Source of the DNA: Umbelopsis isabellina
Taxonomy: Eukaryota > Mucoromycota > Umbelopsidomycetes > Umbelopsidales > Umbelopsidaceae
DNA: 64,000 bases
Direction of reading: 5' to 3'
Assembly (NCBI GenBank): GCA_016758905.1
Contig: JAEPQZ010000001.1
Location: forward strand, 1,824,634 to 1,888,633
Shown here: one piece after another, positions 13,101 to 25,048 of the stretch
How the letters are laid out: every line of letters starts with the position of its first letter
Numbering within the stretch: position 1 is the stretch's first letter
Made by a program: the position numbers and the translations under genes
Notes under the pieces: model-generated
Database searches by the model: none
What the model saw: the letters and a program-made list of their open reading frames with translations, nothing else
What the model was told of the DNA's origin: nothing

Positions 13101-16100
13101 ACACGAAGGTAGTGGCGAAGCACTTCTTGGACATATTCATAAGCAGCATATTGACGCATACGATTGGGCATATCCTTTGTAGAATTGACGAGGGTATCCA
13201 GTGATTGACGAATTTTACGAGGTGCAATTGTTGCCCACAGAGTGTCTCTGATTTCATTGATAGATTGCCAAACCTGGGCCAGAGCAGACCAAACAGACTT
13301 GAGGTCTCTCAGCTCTTCCAATACAGGTTCAAGGCGGCCATCAGTGGTCTGATCAAGATCAAGAGCTTCCTTTGCACGGCACACCATATCATATTCTTCT
13401 TTGAGTCGCGTGATACGACCTTCGAAGATGCTAAGAGTGTTGGTAGCAATGTCAGGTTTGATATCACCTTGTACTGGTTTGACTTTTTCCCATTCAGCAC
13501 AAATATCTCTAATCTTTTGCTCGACAATCTTATCTTCAGCAACGATCTTCATTTGTAAACCAGCTATAAGATGAATCAGTTAGAAAACCTCACGTTGACC
13601 TAAGTTTTGTAAATAATTCTTACCGATCTGTTCCTGAATAGCATTGTTCTTGCGACTCAAAATTTCATTGAATGCACTCCATTCACCATCAACTTGATCA
13701 ACATACACCCAATCACTAGGGAATTGGAATCTCTGACGCTCAAGAGTTTTTTGTCCATTGCGGAAGAGCTCAACATCGTTGCCCCACTTGGTGACCTTTC
13801 TCTTGAGATCTTGAACGAAGGTGATGAAAGTAACAGCTTCACCGGTGGAGTTACTCTCAATAGATTGCTGTTCCAGTTCATAGCGAGCTTTGGAGACTTC
13901 GGTATGGAAGTCACGCATTGCCAATCCAAGCATGCTACCAAACTTGTTGAGAATTTCACGTTGCCATTGGTCATACTTTTGGTTGACTTTGCTTTGTACT
14001 TGCTCATAGTCAACTATAAGTGGACCAAAGGATTGCTCCGTCTCCGAGTTATCGAATGTACTTCGCGCTCGCTTGATTTCAAGGAGGATTTGTTGCCATT
14101 TGGACAAGTCATCACCCAAAATACTAAATACTTTGCTGGATTCAAGATCCCACAAGCTTTGATATTGAAGCCAAATATCAACGTAATCAGCCACTTGACG
14201 TATCTTGTCTTCAATAATTCTGTACGCGTTTTCCAACGAACCATCTCCTAAACGAGTGAGAAGACTGACATAGGACTTTTCGCTAGCTGATGTTTCTTTG
14301 ACACTCAGTCCTCCTTCATAACGAGAACTTTGAACTCTTGGCAACTGGCAGATGGAGGCTAGCCATTCATGAAGCTGGTTATACCAACTGGAACGCGCCT
14401 GTTCAATCGGTGGATCAAGGTGCATGACTTGATCCCGGATGCGAATCTCGTGCACCAGAGTCTCATGCGCAGGCTTGACTTCAGCCGATCTTGGTGTAGA
14501 GTTGGTTTTCTCAGAAAGGCTGTCGCGATTGGTGTTCTTACGCTTGCGCTTCGACTTGGACAAAGATGCTTCGACTGAAACAGCTTCATCATCGATACCA
14601 AGGAAGGTGTTGGTCCAGATCTTGATGGAGGACTGCAAACGAGAAATCAAAACAGCCTCGATCTTTTGATCAAGGATAGCAACCCATTCATCCAGATTGG
14701 AATATGACTCGAGATTAAGACGATCGATCTAGAGATATCAACAATTTAGTGTTGGTAAGATCATTATGTAGCAATGAAAATCAGCCTACCAATTTCTGAA
14801 TTCTGCCCAAAGCATTTTCGAATTTATCCACTTGGTATGGGCAAGTATTCATTTCCTCAACAGCTTTGTTGATATCATCATTATAAGTGATGAGCGAATC
14901 AACTTTATCTTGAAATACTGAAACGATATTTGCAAACTCTCGGACAAAGCTAACATGGCGATTCTCTCGAGCATCAAAGGGAATGCCGGACATTGAAGAC
15001 AGAGGTCGATGATGGGTATCATAAGTATTAACAAAATAATCCCAGCGCAAATTGATGCCTACGACACATGCCGACATTTAATATAAAGATAGATCCACAT
15101 ATTTGAAACGAAAACAAACACATACCTTTTGTGATCATGACATGAACTTCATTGCGGTAGCCGGCCACCAACGTTGCAACATCTGTGTTACGATTCACCT
15201 TGTGTACTGTTTGCGAAAACGTTCTCACGGTCTCCATCAAACTAACAGCATAAGGGTAAACACGCTTGGCATCCTTGGCGACATTGGATATGGTATGCGG
15301 AACTTGGAAATTGAGCCAAAGCAAGTTACGAACTTCCTTGAATAAGGTAATGATTTGGCTATCAAAGTTGACACCAAGTTGCAGAGCACCGCCTTGGGCT
15401 CTGTTTCTACTGATCTCAAAGATTCTACCAGAAACAGACAAGTCTCGCTTGGTGATTTCTTGCAACCAGTTATCATAGATGAGACGAGTATCCAGCTTCT
15501 TACGGAAGCTGTTGCTTTCAATCTGAAGCTTTTGACCTTCCGCATACAACTCCCAGCCTTTACCCAGAACATCTTCAACTCGCTTCATGTAAAGAGTGAG
15601 CTGTCGGTCGATCTGGCGTGCCCAAGTGATAGCACCAGAAATAGGAGGCAAATCACGCAATTGAGCCATATGATACGCTTCAGAATTACGGTACTGCATC
15701 TTGAACTTGTCATGCAGTTTGTTGATATCCTCTTTGACACTATCGATCAATTGAGTCTGGTACTCTTGGATGGCACCACGGATCTTGGGGCGAACAAACA
15801 AAGCATTGAACTTTGAGAACACACCAAACATCTCGTTAGCATTCTTGGCAGTTCCAAGTCTATCACGAAGACGTGAGATGATTTGATTTTCAACCCTAGA
15901 CACGCGTTCATTGTAAGCTGTCTCGGCCTGAATCCAAATCTCTGTGCCTTCGGGTGAAACATCCAAAACGTCAATATCTTTGACACTGTCGTATGCGAGC
16001 TTTACCTCGTCTACAGAGTTGATATCACTGACACTGACACTTTCTTCATCTTTCAAAATGTCTCTGACTTGGCCATCCTCAACTACCTGAGCTTTTTTGG

Positions 16101-17712
16101 CACGAGGACTGGTCATCACCTTGACAATAGTCTGGTGAAGTTGCTCGTGCTGTTTACGGAACGCACGTACAAACGTAACACGCTCTTCAAGCTTGGCATG
16201 TGCAGGGTTGATTTTGATGGGAAGGAATTTCTCCGAGCGCTTACGAGTGACATCTCGCGCTACGTTAGTGAACTCCTTGATTAAATCATCCCATGTGTGA
16301 AACACAGCTTCAGCACTGGCCATTGCCTTTTCAAAGTCGTCATATTCCATATACATGAGCTTTCTACTGCCAAGCACTTTCAGTAATTGATCATTGAGAT
16401 CCCGTGAGATGGCTTCTACTAAGGGAAGAGCACGGCGAATTGGATAAGGTGACAACTTGAGCTTCTTGTTGAGATGGCCAAAAATCAAGACAAGTGATTC
16501 TCGAACTTTTTCAACATCAGTAGCTGACAAGAGCTCGTTCAAAGGAAAGTCTTTCATAAGCTGGTTATACTTATGCACGAGCTCAGCGCCTTCCTTTAGA
16601 CCAGTGTCGGCTATGAAACTGACAGTGGCATGGAAACGCTTAGCATGCTTGAGGATGTCAAGCGTAAGCATGATTTGATCACTCTTAAGTTGGTCGTCAA
16701 TCTTTTCGAGGGCCTTCTCCATGCTAAGCCAAAAGTTGATTTCCTGGATTGCTGTGCCGCTGGCTGGATCTCGAGACAATTTGGTCACTTTTTGAATCTC
16801 TTTAATCCATCCATTCACATCTCCTTGCAGTTTGTTGAGAAGGCTGGAATCCGAGAACAAACTAGGGTCCACAGCTTCAACTGTGACACGTTTGTTTTGC
16901 TCCCTGCACTTTTCAACAGCTCTTTGCACAACAGGGTGAATGTTTAGTGATATTTCTGGAATCTCTACATTTTGTTGTAGATGAAGCAAACTAAGCTCAA
17001 GCTCAGCGATTTTCTTTTTAGCCATTGGAATACCCATTTTGTTATCTTCGTTCTTAGATTTTAGATCAGAGCTTGCTGGCCCTTCTTTGGCATTGACGTA
17101 AGCATTGAAGTACGGGCTAACAGCCAAATGGATATACGAGTGAAGAGCCTCGTAGGGACTGATTTGACCAGGCTCACCAGTAGGTGCACCTGGTAAATTA
17201 ATGAGTTGAATTTGTTGTTGCAAAGGCCTCGTAGAATCAAGGGTTAAGCTCCTCTTAATCAAGGCAACAGAGCCAACGTGAGTAGGTTGGTATGTCATTT
17301 CTTGTGTGATGGTATAATTGAAGCTTGGCGGTCCGTTATCATCTGTTAGTCAAAGAAAACAAGGTGGTACGCCAACTAGTAAGCATCACGGTTAACTAGG
17401 TAAAAAACTATAAACGTCTCATTACATACCGTCTATTCCAGCTCCTTGACGTTCCTTTATAACGTAGAGTACAGGGCTGTTGGGATCGTTGGCAAAACGT
17501 CTACATTTTTCCATAGCATCGGGGTATGCAAATAGTGATGCACTCAAGTCGTCGGGTTCTGCGGCCAACACATATGGCAACAGTTCCATAAAGTAAGCCT
17601 TGAGTAAAACAGGGTCAAATGACAATAAAGGTTCCTCTCCATTCGCCGTGGACATCGATGTGGATGCCGACAACGCCGGAGGAGAGGCATTCATGCCATC
17701 TTCATCTAACAT
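4183..17712 (-). CDS. DYN1 (nudA): cytoplasmic dynein heavy chain
   Basis: Six exons (17712-17430, 17342-15126, 15058-14790, 14728-13624, 13563-7496, 7431-4183) sum to 13191 nt, or 4396 aa. This is close to the usual length of fungal cytoplasmic dynein-1 heavy chains. It is the motor subunit for minus-end-directed transport, nuclear migration and spindle positioning. The N-terminal 1400 residues form the tail and linker. Four P-loops follow in order: AAA1 [12 protein letters not shown] near residue 1960, AAA2 [12 protein letters not shown] near 2270, AAA3 [10 protein letters not shown] near 2640 and AAA4 [12 protein letters not shown] near 2980. AAA1 is followed by the Walker B-like GCFDEFNR. 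After AAA4 a Lys/Glu-rich antiparallel coiled coil (across the 7496/7431 intron) carries the microtubule-binding stalk. AAA5, AAA6 and the C-terminal domain fill exon 6. No frame breaks are seen in 13 kb. The start has an upstream in-frame stop. The order of AAA motifs excludes axonemal or IFT dynein only by similarity, but fungi of this type lack cilia. Confidence 0.97.
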
Positions 17713-18165
17713 GTCGCGATCTATTTGACGCGCAGTTGTCTACAAGGTTCAGTTAGCCAGTGATGAAACGATTTCCAAAGCTACAGATAGCCAAGACACG
17801 ATGTTGTTCAAACTTTGCTCGTACACAGCTAAATTCAGCAATTTATGGTTACCTTTTCACTCTTTAGTAAAGACTTGCAGAGATACTACTTAGCACACTA
17901 AGGCTGCTAATACCTTTATGGTGCCTGAATGGACGGGCTAAGCAGACTGACTTTTATTGGCTGGAGTAATACAACTCCGCATTTGGTCCAACATGAATTT
18001 CTATCAAATTCAGTTTGTTGTCTGGAGTTAAGTTTATTTCTGGCCGATAGGCTGAAAATAATGTCATATATTGTCCACTTGATGCAAAACGCTTGTGGGT
18101 TAAATGGGCTTGGCTTACCACGGGCCAGCGCAGGGGAGGAAGAAGAACTGGAGGAATTATCATCA
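17713..18165. other. intergenic: dynein promoter / STE12-like 3' flank
   Basis: About 450 bp between two minus-strand genes. An open frame at 18166-17954 directly follows the STE12-like stop but has no family resemblance. No TATA box or other motif stands out. Confidence 0.5.
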
Positions 18166-19246
18166 TTAGACTGTTCTAAAATGGTTAGATTTAGGAACAG
18201 GATTCTCAACTTCATTGTCGCTTTTTGGAGTTTGGGCTAGACCTCGCTCGCGCCTCCTCTCATGAGTCTTGTTGTGCTGTGCCAGGTTATCTGATCGCGA
18301 AAAACGTTTGCCACATACAGTACAGACATAAGGTCTCTCCATAGTGTGTGTTCTCAAATGCCGCTTGAGTTGCTCCAATCTTTTGAATAAACGAGCACAA
18401 GAACGTATTGGACAAATATAAGATCGATTCAATGAGTTTGATCCTGATTCTTCAATATTGGCGTGGGTCATTAGGTCATTTCGCTCGAATTGATGACTAC
18501 CGGTCGATAAAGAAAATGATGTGAGATGGTTTGGATTCACGTGTTGTTCTTGAATTGAAGTATGCATCATTCGAAAACTAGGTTGCGAAGATGATCCATT
18601 GTGTGTGTACGCAGGTCTCGGATACTGGCAACTAAATAACGCATAGTTCGATGTTGGTGGCGACCGACTTGGCTTTGCGAGATTGAGATTGATGTGGATC
18701 TACGGCGCGTTTGTTTATACGAAGAGCCTTCAAATAAAGAGAACATCCCAAACACCGCTGTGGACTTTCGGATGGTAATTGATTCTGACGGTCCAGTCGA
18801 AGTACTTGATGAGCTCTCCGAGGTTGAGCGATTGGCCAACTGTAGTCTGTTAAATTTATTGGCGATAGGATCTATATCAGCAGATCGTTCGAATGCAAGC
18901 TGGTTTCGATTCGTTCGAAGATCACTGAATATGCCATCATCGAAATTGTTAAGTTTACTGTTGGCCGACCGAATGCATGGAATCGAAACATCAGACTTCT
19001 GACAATATCTCTCCCGGCGATATGAAAGAGTTTGCCCCACAACACGCATGAAATATGTTCTCCAGTTCGCAGATAAAATTGCTTGATAGGGCTGTCTTGA
19101 TTCCAGTTTGTCGGAGCTGTCACTAGCAACAATTTTGAATCATCTATCATTGCCAGACGCATGTGCTTATCTTCGTCGGTGGGCATGGGCATCCCATAGA
19201 CTGCAGTTGGTGAAGTTTCAAGGGAATGGATATTGCTATGATCCAT
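18166..19246 (-). pseudogene. STE12-like: STE12-like homeodomain/C2H2 transcription factor with frame break(s)
   Basis: Frame A (ATG at 19246) encodes the N-terminal half of the fungal STE homeodomain: KLLLVTAPTNW, IKQFYLRTGEHISCVLW, GKLFHIAGRDIVRSL, FRFHAFGRP. The expected continuation, NNFDDGIFSDLR, is present but in a different frame (frame B). Joining them needs one extra base, or a -1 slip, near 18945-18957. The spacing between FGRP and the Phe is then exactly that of the family (six residues). Frame B continues Ser/Thr-rich and shifts to frame C near 18700-18660, either at a second one-base loss or through a poor-consensus intron (about 18765-18710). Frame C encodes two C2H2 fingers ([12 protein letters not shown]...[27 protein letters not shown]) typical of Ste12alpha/SteA, and stops at 18166. 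The family acts downstream of the STE7 MAPKK/MAPK module in mating and filamentation. The locus is either a recent pseudogene, an assembly error or a recoded gene. Identity is secure; intactness is not. Confidence 0.8.
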
Positions 19247-20203
19247 TTTGAAGTATCACAAATGTCAAGATTGTTACTGATTTCGAAAAAAAAAAAAACG
19301 CTTGCCAATAAACGTGTATTTTTGTTTGACTGAAAAGCAGAAGAAGCAAAAACTTGAAGACAATGAGAAAGTTATGAAAGCAAGAAAAACAATAGATGGC
19401 AAAAGTAACAACAGCAATTGAAAATCTTATACTCAAGTTTTCAAATTTGGACAATGAGGTGGGAATCAATAGAATACCTCACAATGAAAAAGTATAAAAT
19501 TAAACCCCCAATGTAGTGACCAAGTAGAAAGAAAAAGGTGAAGCTTAAGGGGATTTATGTTCTAGGACTAGGGGTAATTGTACGGTGCGGAAAAAGTTGG
19601 TATGATTTTGATAAATCAAAAGGTCAACCGCCTCAGGTCACAAACAAAGAGGCATAAGTTGGGGTGGGAATCCATATCTCGGTGTAGAGAGTTGGAAATC
19701 GGGAACTCCTGCTACTTCGGTAAAAAAAAAAAGGTAGCGAGTTTCAAAAGCTGTTCTATTCCCCCAAGTCTTGAGCAGCCTCGGCTATCTCAGAACTAAG
19801 GTAAGAAGGCATGCACATTGGCATTTTTTAAGCTCTTGTTTTCAAGTCATGAAAGAACGCTTGATACCCGGCATGCTTTCATCCAAAATAGAAAGGATTT
19901 CCCGCCTTCTAAGACAGAGCTCAACTTTCGTTCATTTGGCAAAATGGATATGCACGGTACCATTAATGATTTGTTCAGTATTAAATTGTGATAAACGGAA
20001 AACAATATATGACAAGAAGAATAGACGGGACGATGCCCAGAAAGTATATGATAGAAGGTATAATCAATTTGGTACATACGGTTTAGAAAATAAGAACACA
20101 AATTATGCAATCAAAATTTTACTATGTAAGAAAAAGGTCGGAACGGGATAGTATATAAGGTAGTAAAGAATGGGCACTTGCGGGAATCATGAATGCATGC
20201 ATA
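19247..20203. other. intergenic: STE12-like promoter / bHLH 3' flank
   Basis: About 950 bp. It holds an A12-type homopolymer (about 19287), an A-rich tract near 19722 and no open frame with recognisable content. The part next to 19246 should contain the STE12-like promoter. Confidence 0.5.
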
Positions 20204-21091
20204 TCATGATTGACGGTTGATCTTGTATTGTTCCAATAATGATTCGAGTTCTTGTACTTTGCTCTGATACATATTGACTTCCCCTTGAAGCATCTTGATC
20301 TGCTCCACGCTTTTACGTAGAATTTGACCTTTGTTTGGCTTATTGGCTCCATCCAAGATGGCGTCAGGTAGAAGCAATCCAAGTTCTTGAATACGTTCAT
20401 TAATATTGTCTCTTCTTCTACGCTCAACCAAGTTGTGTGATTCACGTCTGCGCCTTCGCTTCTCCATTACTGCTTGCAAGCTGCGGCAATTGTTTACAAC
20501 AGTCAGACCCAAAATGGTAATGAGCAGAAAAATAAATCAAAATCTTGGCACTTACTTTGCTTGGGTGGTGTAGTCGTCTTCATAACTTCCAACATCGCCT
20601 TCTTCATCAATGGTGGGAGTTTGCGGATATTTGAGAGAGGAGCTAGTAGTAGAATGCATACTATTGTATGGGTCACCTATAAATCCTCCAATGTTGGCTG
20701 GAGCACTCATGGCAAAGCCTTTGTCGTTTGGAGGTGACTGTATATACATTGGATAATGAGGATTGAATGAACGTTTCATCTCCATGGGAGGAGTACTAAG
20801 TTCATCGTAAAGCAAATCATCCTGAACTAATGAAGTGCTAGTAGGTGAATCAGCATAAATGTTATCTGGGATATCAGCATAATCCATGTCTGACAAGTGT
20901 GGTGAGGTTTTTTGCGGTGGAAAGAAAAGATGTTGTGGAAAAGCAAGTGGGTCAATAACAAATTGCTGCTGATCGAGATCTTGTCCACTGTCTCGAGCTA
21001 AGCGCTGTTGTTGCATTTGCAAATGATATTTTGTAGGGTGAGTAAGCCTCGGTGGATTATGAGCCGCGGCATTGCTAGACTTATTGTTCAT
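20204..21091 (-). CDS. basic helix-loop-helix leucine-zipper transcription factor (MITF/TFE-like)
   Basis: Two exons (21091-20556 and 20480-20204) give 270 aa. The intron has donor GTAAGT and acceptor CCGCAG and is in frame. The N-terminal 170 residues are low-complexity and acidic, with Gln-, Pro- and Ser-rich stretches that could act as an activation domain. The bHLH begins near residue 185: basic region RRRRRESHNLVERRRR, with the His-Glu-Arg pattern (H..xER) that reads E-box CACGTG/CANNTG, then DNINERIQELG and a loop. Helix 2 follows (QILRKSVEQIKMLQ) and runs into a short leucine-zipper-like coiled coil to the C-terminus. The basic/helix-1 block closely resembles animal MITF/TFEB and some fungal bHLH regulators. 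Target genes cannot be read from the sequence. It is transcribed divergently from pyruvate kinase, 1.9 kb away. No obvious defect. Confidence 0.9.
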
Positions 21092-22967
21092 AGCGGATTG
21101 AAGAAAAAGAGGAAGAAGAAGTAAGATTGAAAGAGAAGAAGAGGGATTGTATTTAGTGAGAATATTTTATTTTTACTGTGATCATTATAAAGATACCGGC
21201 CACTTTGCCGTGTGACTCTAATGTTTCCTACTTTGCCTTTGTCTATTTTCCTACTTCTACTCACCCCCCTTCCGGTTCTTTTTTTGCAGTTCACAATAGT
21301 CAAGCATGTATGAAATTTGACCTTTCGATCTAAAAAAATTCCATGATGAATAACAAATGATGATTCATTTCATTAATATCAACGAATGTTCAAAATAATT
21401 TAATGTTGGATATATCAGATAACTGCAAAATAATGTCAAAATAGCCTCTAATGCAGACTTAGACCTTGTGATTCCCCGTAGCAAAGCTGTTATGTATATT
21501 TTATAGTACTCGGGGAAGCTTGACTTTCGCCCGTACTACTTGAGTAAGCAAGGTACAAGACCAATTTTGATCGCCAACGATTTTTTTTCTTTTGGTCCTT
21601 TGCCGCCCCCAGACGAGAAAAACCTTTTTGCGCTATCTGCAATGCTTGATTGGACACGTGCATGGCCTTCATAAGCCAACCCCCTGGTACCGGTGACCAA
21701 GTGTTGCCAATTTTACTATGCAGTGGCCTCAAGATACTGTACTTAACTGGTAATTCCACATCGCTTCCCCTTTCCCATCATGGAACTTTAAAAGCTCAAA
21801 GGCAACCCGTGCTCGTACTCAAAAAAATGAAGATACGTTTCACATGGTGTGCAGCCCGGTGACATGTCAAGATAGAGCAACTAAGCTAAATTTTGTAATT
21901 ACCAGAGGTCATGCATATTTTCATCAAGATACGAGAAATGTGATTTGCAACAGAACAATATATCTCTTGCGCACGAGCCTTCTGTCCTTAGAGCCAGTAA
22001 ACGTCGGGCCCATTATAAGAGAGAAACCAAGCGAATCATCGCGCAAGAATCTGAGTTCAACTGCGGCGAGAATTGCCATTTGAGCAAACCAAGCTCGCCC
22101 CCTATCACAAAGTGTCTTAAAATGGTTGTGAAAACCATCCTTATTTTCTCTCTTTGCAATGAGCTTTCGTTATGACGCGTAAGATAAAGAGAAGCCCAAA
22201 AATAAAAAGAGAGAGAATTCATGGTCCCTACCCCAAATTTCTTTGGCCACTGGTGTTTGTATCCTACCTTATTGAGGAATAGCCAATCCAAACAAGTTGT
22301 GGGCGGGGGCTGACAATTTTCCAGATGGAGCACAATGGTAACCTAGCCCTTGAGAAATAGGCAGTAAGGCACAACAACGCGATGAATGTTATTACCCATT
22401 TTATGCGAGCGAATAAATGTTGTGTATTTCATTTTTTTATTTAAATTATATTTGCATAGCCAATTTTTGACACTCCAAAGCTAAAAATCCTTTATCGCGC
22501 TAATCGAGTGGCTCATAAGATCGATGGAAGTTTTTGCTTCTCAATTTGGTGATGATGTTGCACAGCAATCGTTCGAGCCAAGAGCTTGCTGGCGAAATGG
22601 ACTTGAAAGTCCGGCACCTGGATTCCAGCAATGAAAGGTATATCTACGTGGCAGTGGCTGCTGGGTGACCCCAAAAAAACCCCCACTTTGTCCTTTTTCA
22701 TTTTGACTATTTGTAGAATTGGATTTAGGGACACGGAATGGATCAAGTCAGGTTTATTGCGGCCAGCTCATCGGATTGGATATCTTGTTGGGGTTTCAAA
22801 ATTTCCAAACCGGCTGAGATAAAAGTTTGATTGCAGAGACAGAGCTAAAGCGACCCCAGGCTTGACTTATTTTTGCCAGCCTTTTACCGCCGCCCGCTAA
22901 AGAGTTTTCCTGCCTTTTCTTATAAGCTTTCCTTCTACTTGGCAACTTTCTCTTGTTATATCACACT
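21092..22967. promoter_or_regulatory. long divergent intergenic region between bHLH factor and pyruvate kinase
   Basis: About 1.9 kb without a supportable gene. The last 100 bp before the pyruvate kinase ATG (22968) hold a CCGCCCGC block and a pyrimidine-rich leader (ttttcttataagctttccttc type). This is typical of strongly expressed fungal glycolytic promoters. An AT-rich core lies near 22430-22460. A purine/pyrimidine-rich block near 21090-21150 precedes the bHLH start. Confidence 0.5.
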
Positions 22968-25048
22968 ATGGCTAGCGACAGTATCACCTCTAACCTTCAC
23001 TGGATCTCACAAATGGACGTTGACGTCCAGCCTACCGCTGGTCGTAAATCGTCTATTATCTGTACTATTGGTACGCGCTATTTGTGGTTCGAATACTGGT
23101 TGGGAAACGCCTGCCAAGGTACAAAACGGGCTATATACTAACCTATATAAATTATTGTCTAGGTCCCAAAACCAACAGTGTTGAGATGGTCACCCAACTG
23201 AGAAATGCCGGTCTTAACATTGTGCGCATGAAGTAAGTTTATATTTTCTTTGCAACATGAGAATTCTGGCATTCAGCGTGGCCAGCCAGATATTGACGCC
23301 ACGTTTTTATTGTTAGCTTTTCGCACGGATCTTACGAAGTAAGTACTCTGTCCCCCCACCCTGCTAATAATAACAATACCACAGACCATCACAGTGTCTT
23401 AACATATTTATGTGTAGTATCACCAATCTGTCATCGATAATACACGCAAGAGCGTTGAACGTGAGTAACGATTTGAGAACAATGCAGGCTGAAAGGATTA
23501 AAAAAAACTTATTATTTAAACTCCGGATTTGATCAGTTTATCCTGGTCGCCCTATTGCCATTGCGTTGGACACCAAGGGTCCCGAAATCCGTACCGGAAA
23601 TATGAAGGATGATATTGAGGTAATGTACAGACATATTTGAATAGAACACTATGTATTTACATTCATTCTCACATCACATCCCTTTTTGTTTGCCCCTATC
23701 TTATGTAGATCCCGATCAAGGCTGGCCATGAAATGATCTTTAGCACCGACGACAAATATCTCAACAGCTGTGACGACAAGGTTATGTACCTGGACTATAA
23801 GAACATCACCAAGGTCATTGAAGTTGGAAAGGTCGTGTATGTTGATGACGGTGTCTTGTCATTTGAGGTGTTGGAAATTGGAGACGTTGATCTTAAAGTA
23901 CGTGCTATCAACAATGGCAAGCTTTGCTCCAAGAAGGGAGTCAACTTGCCTCGCACTGCTGTCGACTTGCCAGCTCTTTCAGACAAGGATAAGGATGATC
24001 TTCGATTTGGCGTCAAGAATGGTGTGGATATGATCTTTGCATCGTTCATTCGACGTGGACAAGACATCACAGATATCCGTGAGGTTTTGGGCAACGATGG
24101 CCGCAATATCAAGATCATTGCCAAGATTGAAAATCATCAAGGTGTGCAAAACTTTGATGAGATTCTTCGTGAAACGGATGGCGTCATGATTGCTCGAGGT
24201 GATATGGGTATTGAAATCCCTTGCGAGAGAGTGTTCATTGCACAAAAAATGATGATTGCAAAGTGTAATCTGGCTGGTAAACCTGTCATCTGGTAAGATT
24301 TCAACCAAAACAGACGTTCTGACATCACTTGATTTGATTTAAAAACACTAACGAAATTTCCCACGTGGACAGCGCTACCCAAATGCTGGAATCAATGACT
24401 TACAACCCTCGACCAACCCGTGCTGAAGTGTCTGATGTTGCTAATGCCATTTTGGATGGAGCAGACTGCGTCATGCTTTCTGGAGAAACGGCAAAGGGTA
24501 ATTACCCAATTGAAGCAGTCAAAACCATGCACACCACCTGTGTACTTGCCGAATCTGTCTTGTGCTACCCGCCACTGTTTGACGAATTGAGAGCACTTAC
24601 ACCACGCCCAACTGAAACCACCGAGACAGTTGCGTCGTCTGCTGTAAGTGCTGCTCATGAGCAAAATGCTGGTGCCATTATTGTTTTGACCACCAGTGGC
24701 AACACTGCTCGTTTGGTGTCCAAGTACCGACCAAGAGTCCCTATTATTGCCATCACCCGTAACCCACAAACTGCTCGCCAAGTTCACTTGTATCGTGGCT
24801 GTTTCCCATTCATGTACCCCAAGGCGTCATCGGCATCTGCAGCCAGAGCTCTTTCTTCTAGCGCAGCGTATTTGAGCCCTGCTGAAACCGCACCATGGCA
24901 AGAAGATGTCGATCAACGTCTCAGTTGGGGTATGGAACAAGCTATTAAGTATGGGTTGTTGAAGAGCGGTGACCCTGTTGTTGCTGTCCAAGGTTGGAAA
25001 GGTGGACTTGGAAACACAAACACCCTTCGCGTTCTTATCACACCGTAA
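22968..25048 (+). CDS. pykA (PYK1): pyruvate kinase
   Basis: Seven exons: 22968-23070, 23163-23232, 23317-23338, 23418-23460, 23537-23619, 23709-24292, 24373-25048. They sum to 1581 nt, or 526 aa, the usual length. The enzyme converts phosphoenolpyruvate and ADP to pyruvate and ATP, the last step of glycolysis, in the cytosol. Visible family motifs: [15 protein letters not shown] at the N-terminus, RMNFSHGSYE (with the substrate-binding NFSH), [12 protein letters not shown], the active-site block [13 protein letters not shown], then [14 protein letters not shown] across the last intron, and [11 protein letters not shown]. The C-terminal allosteric domain contains the [15 protein letters not shown] block that in yeast binds fructose-1,6-bisphosphate. 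The first five exons are small, including a 22-base exon coding NFSHGSYE residues. Five introns lie in the 5' third of the gene, which may matter for expression. Confidence 0.97.

Noticed and set aside
18916-18955. A 34-nt GTAAAC...TTCAG intron in the STE12-like homeodomain
   Set aside because: It would delete the conserved FDDGIFS residues, lead into a stop and be shorter than any other intron here.
21490-21759. 89-codon frame on - in the bHLH/pyruvate kinase intergenic region
   Set aside because: No recognisable content; Lys/Ser-rich and likely chance.
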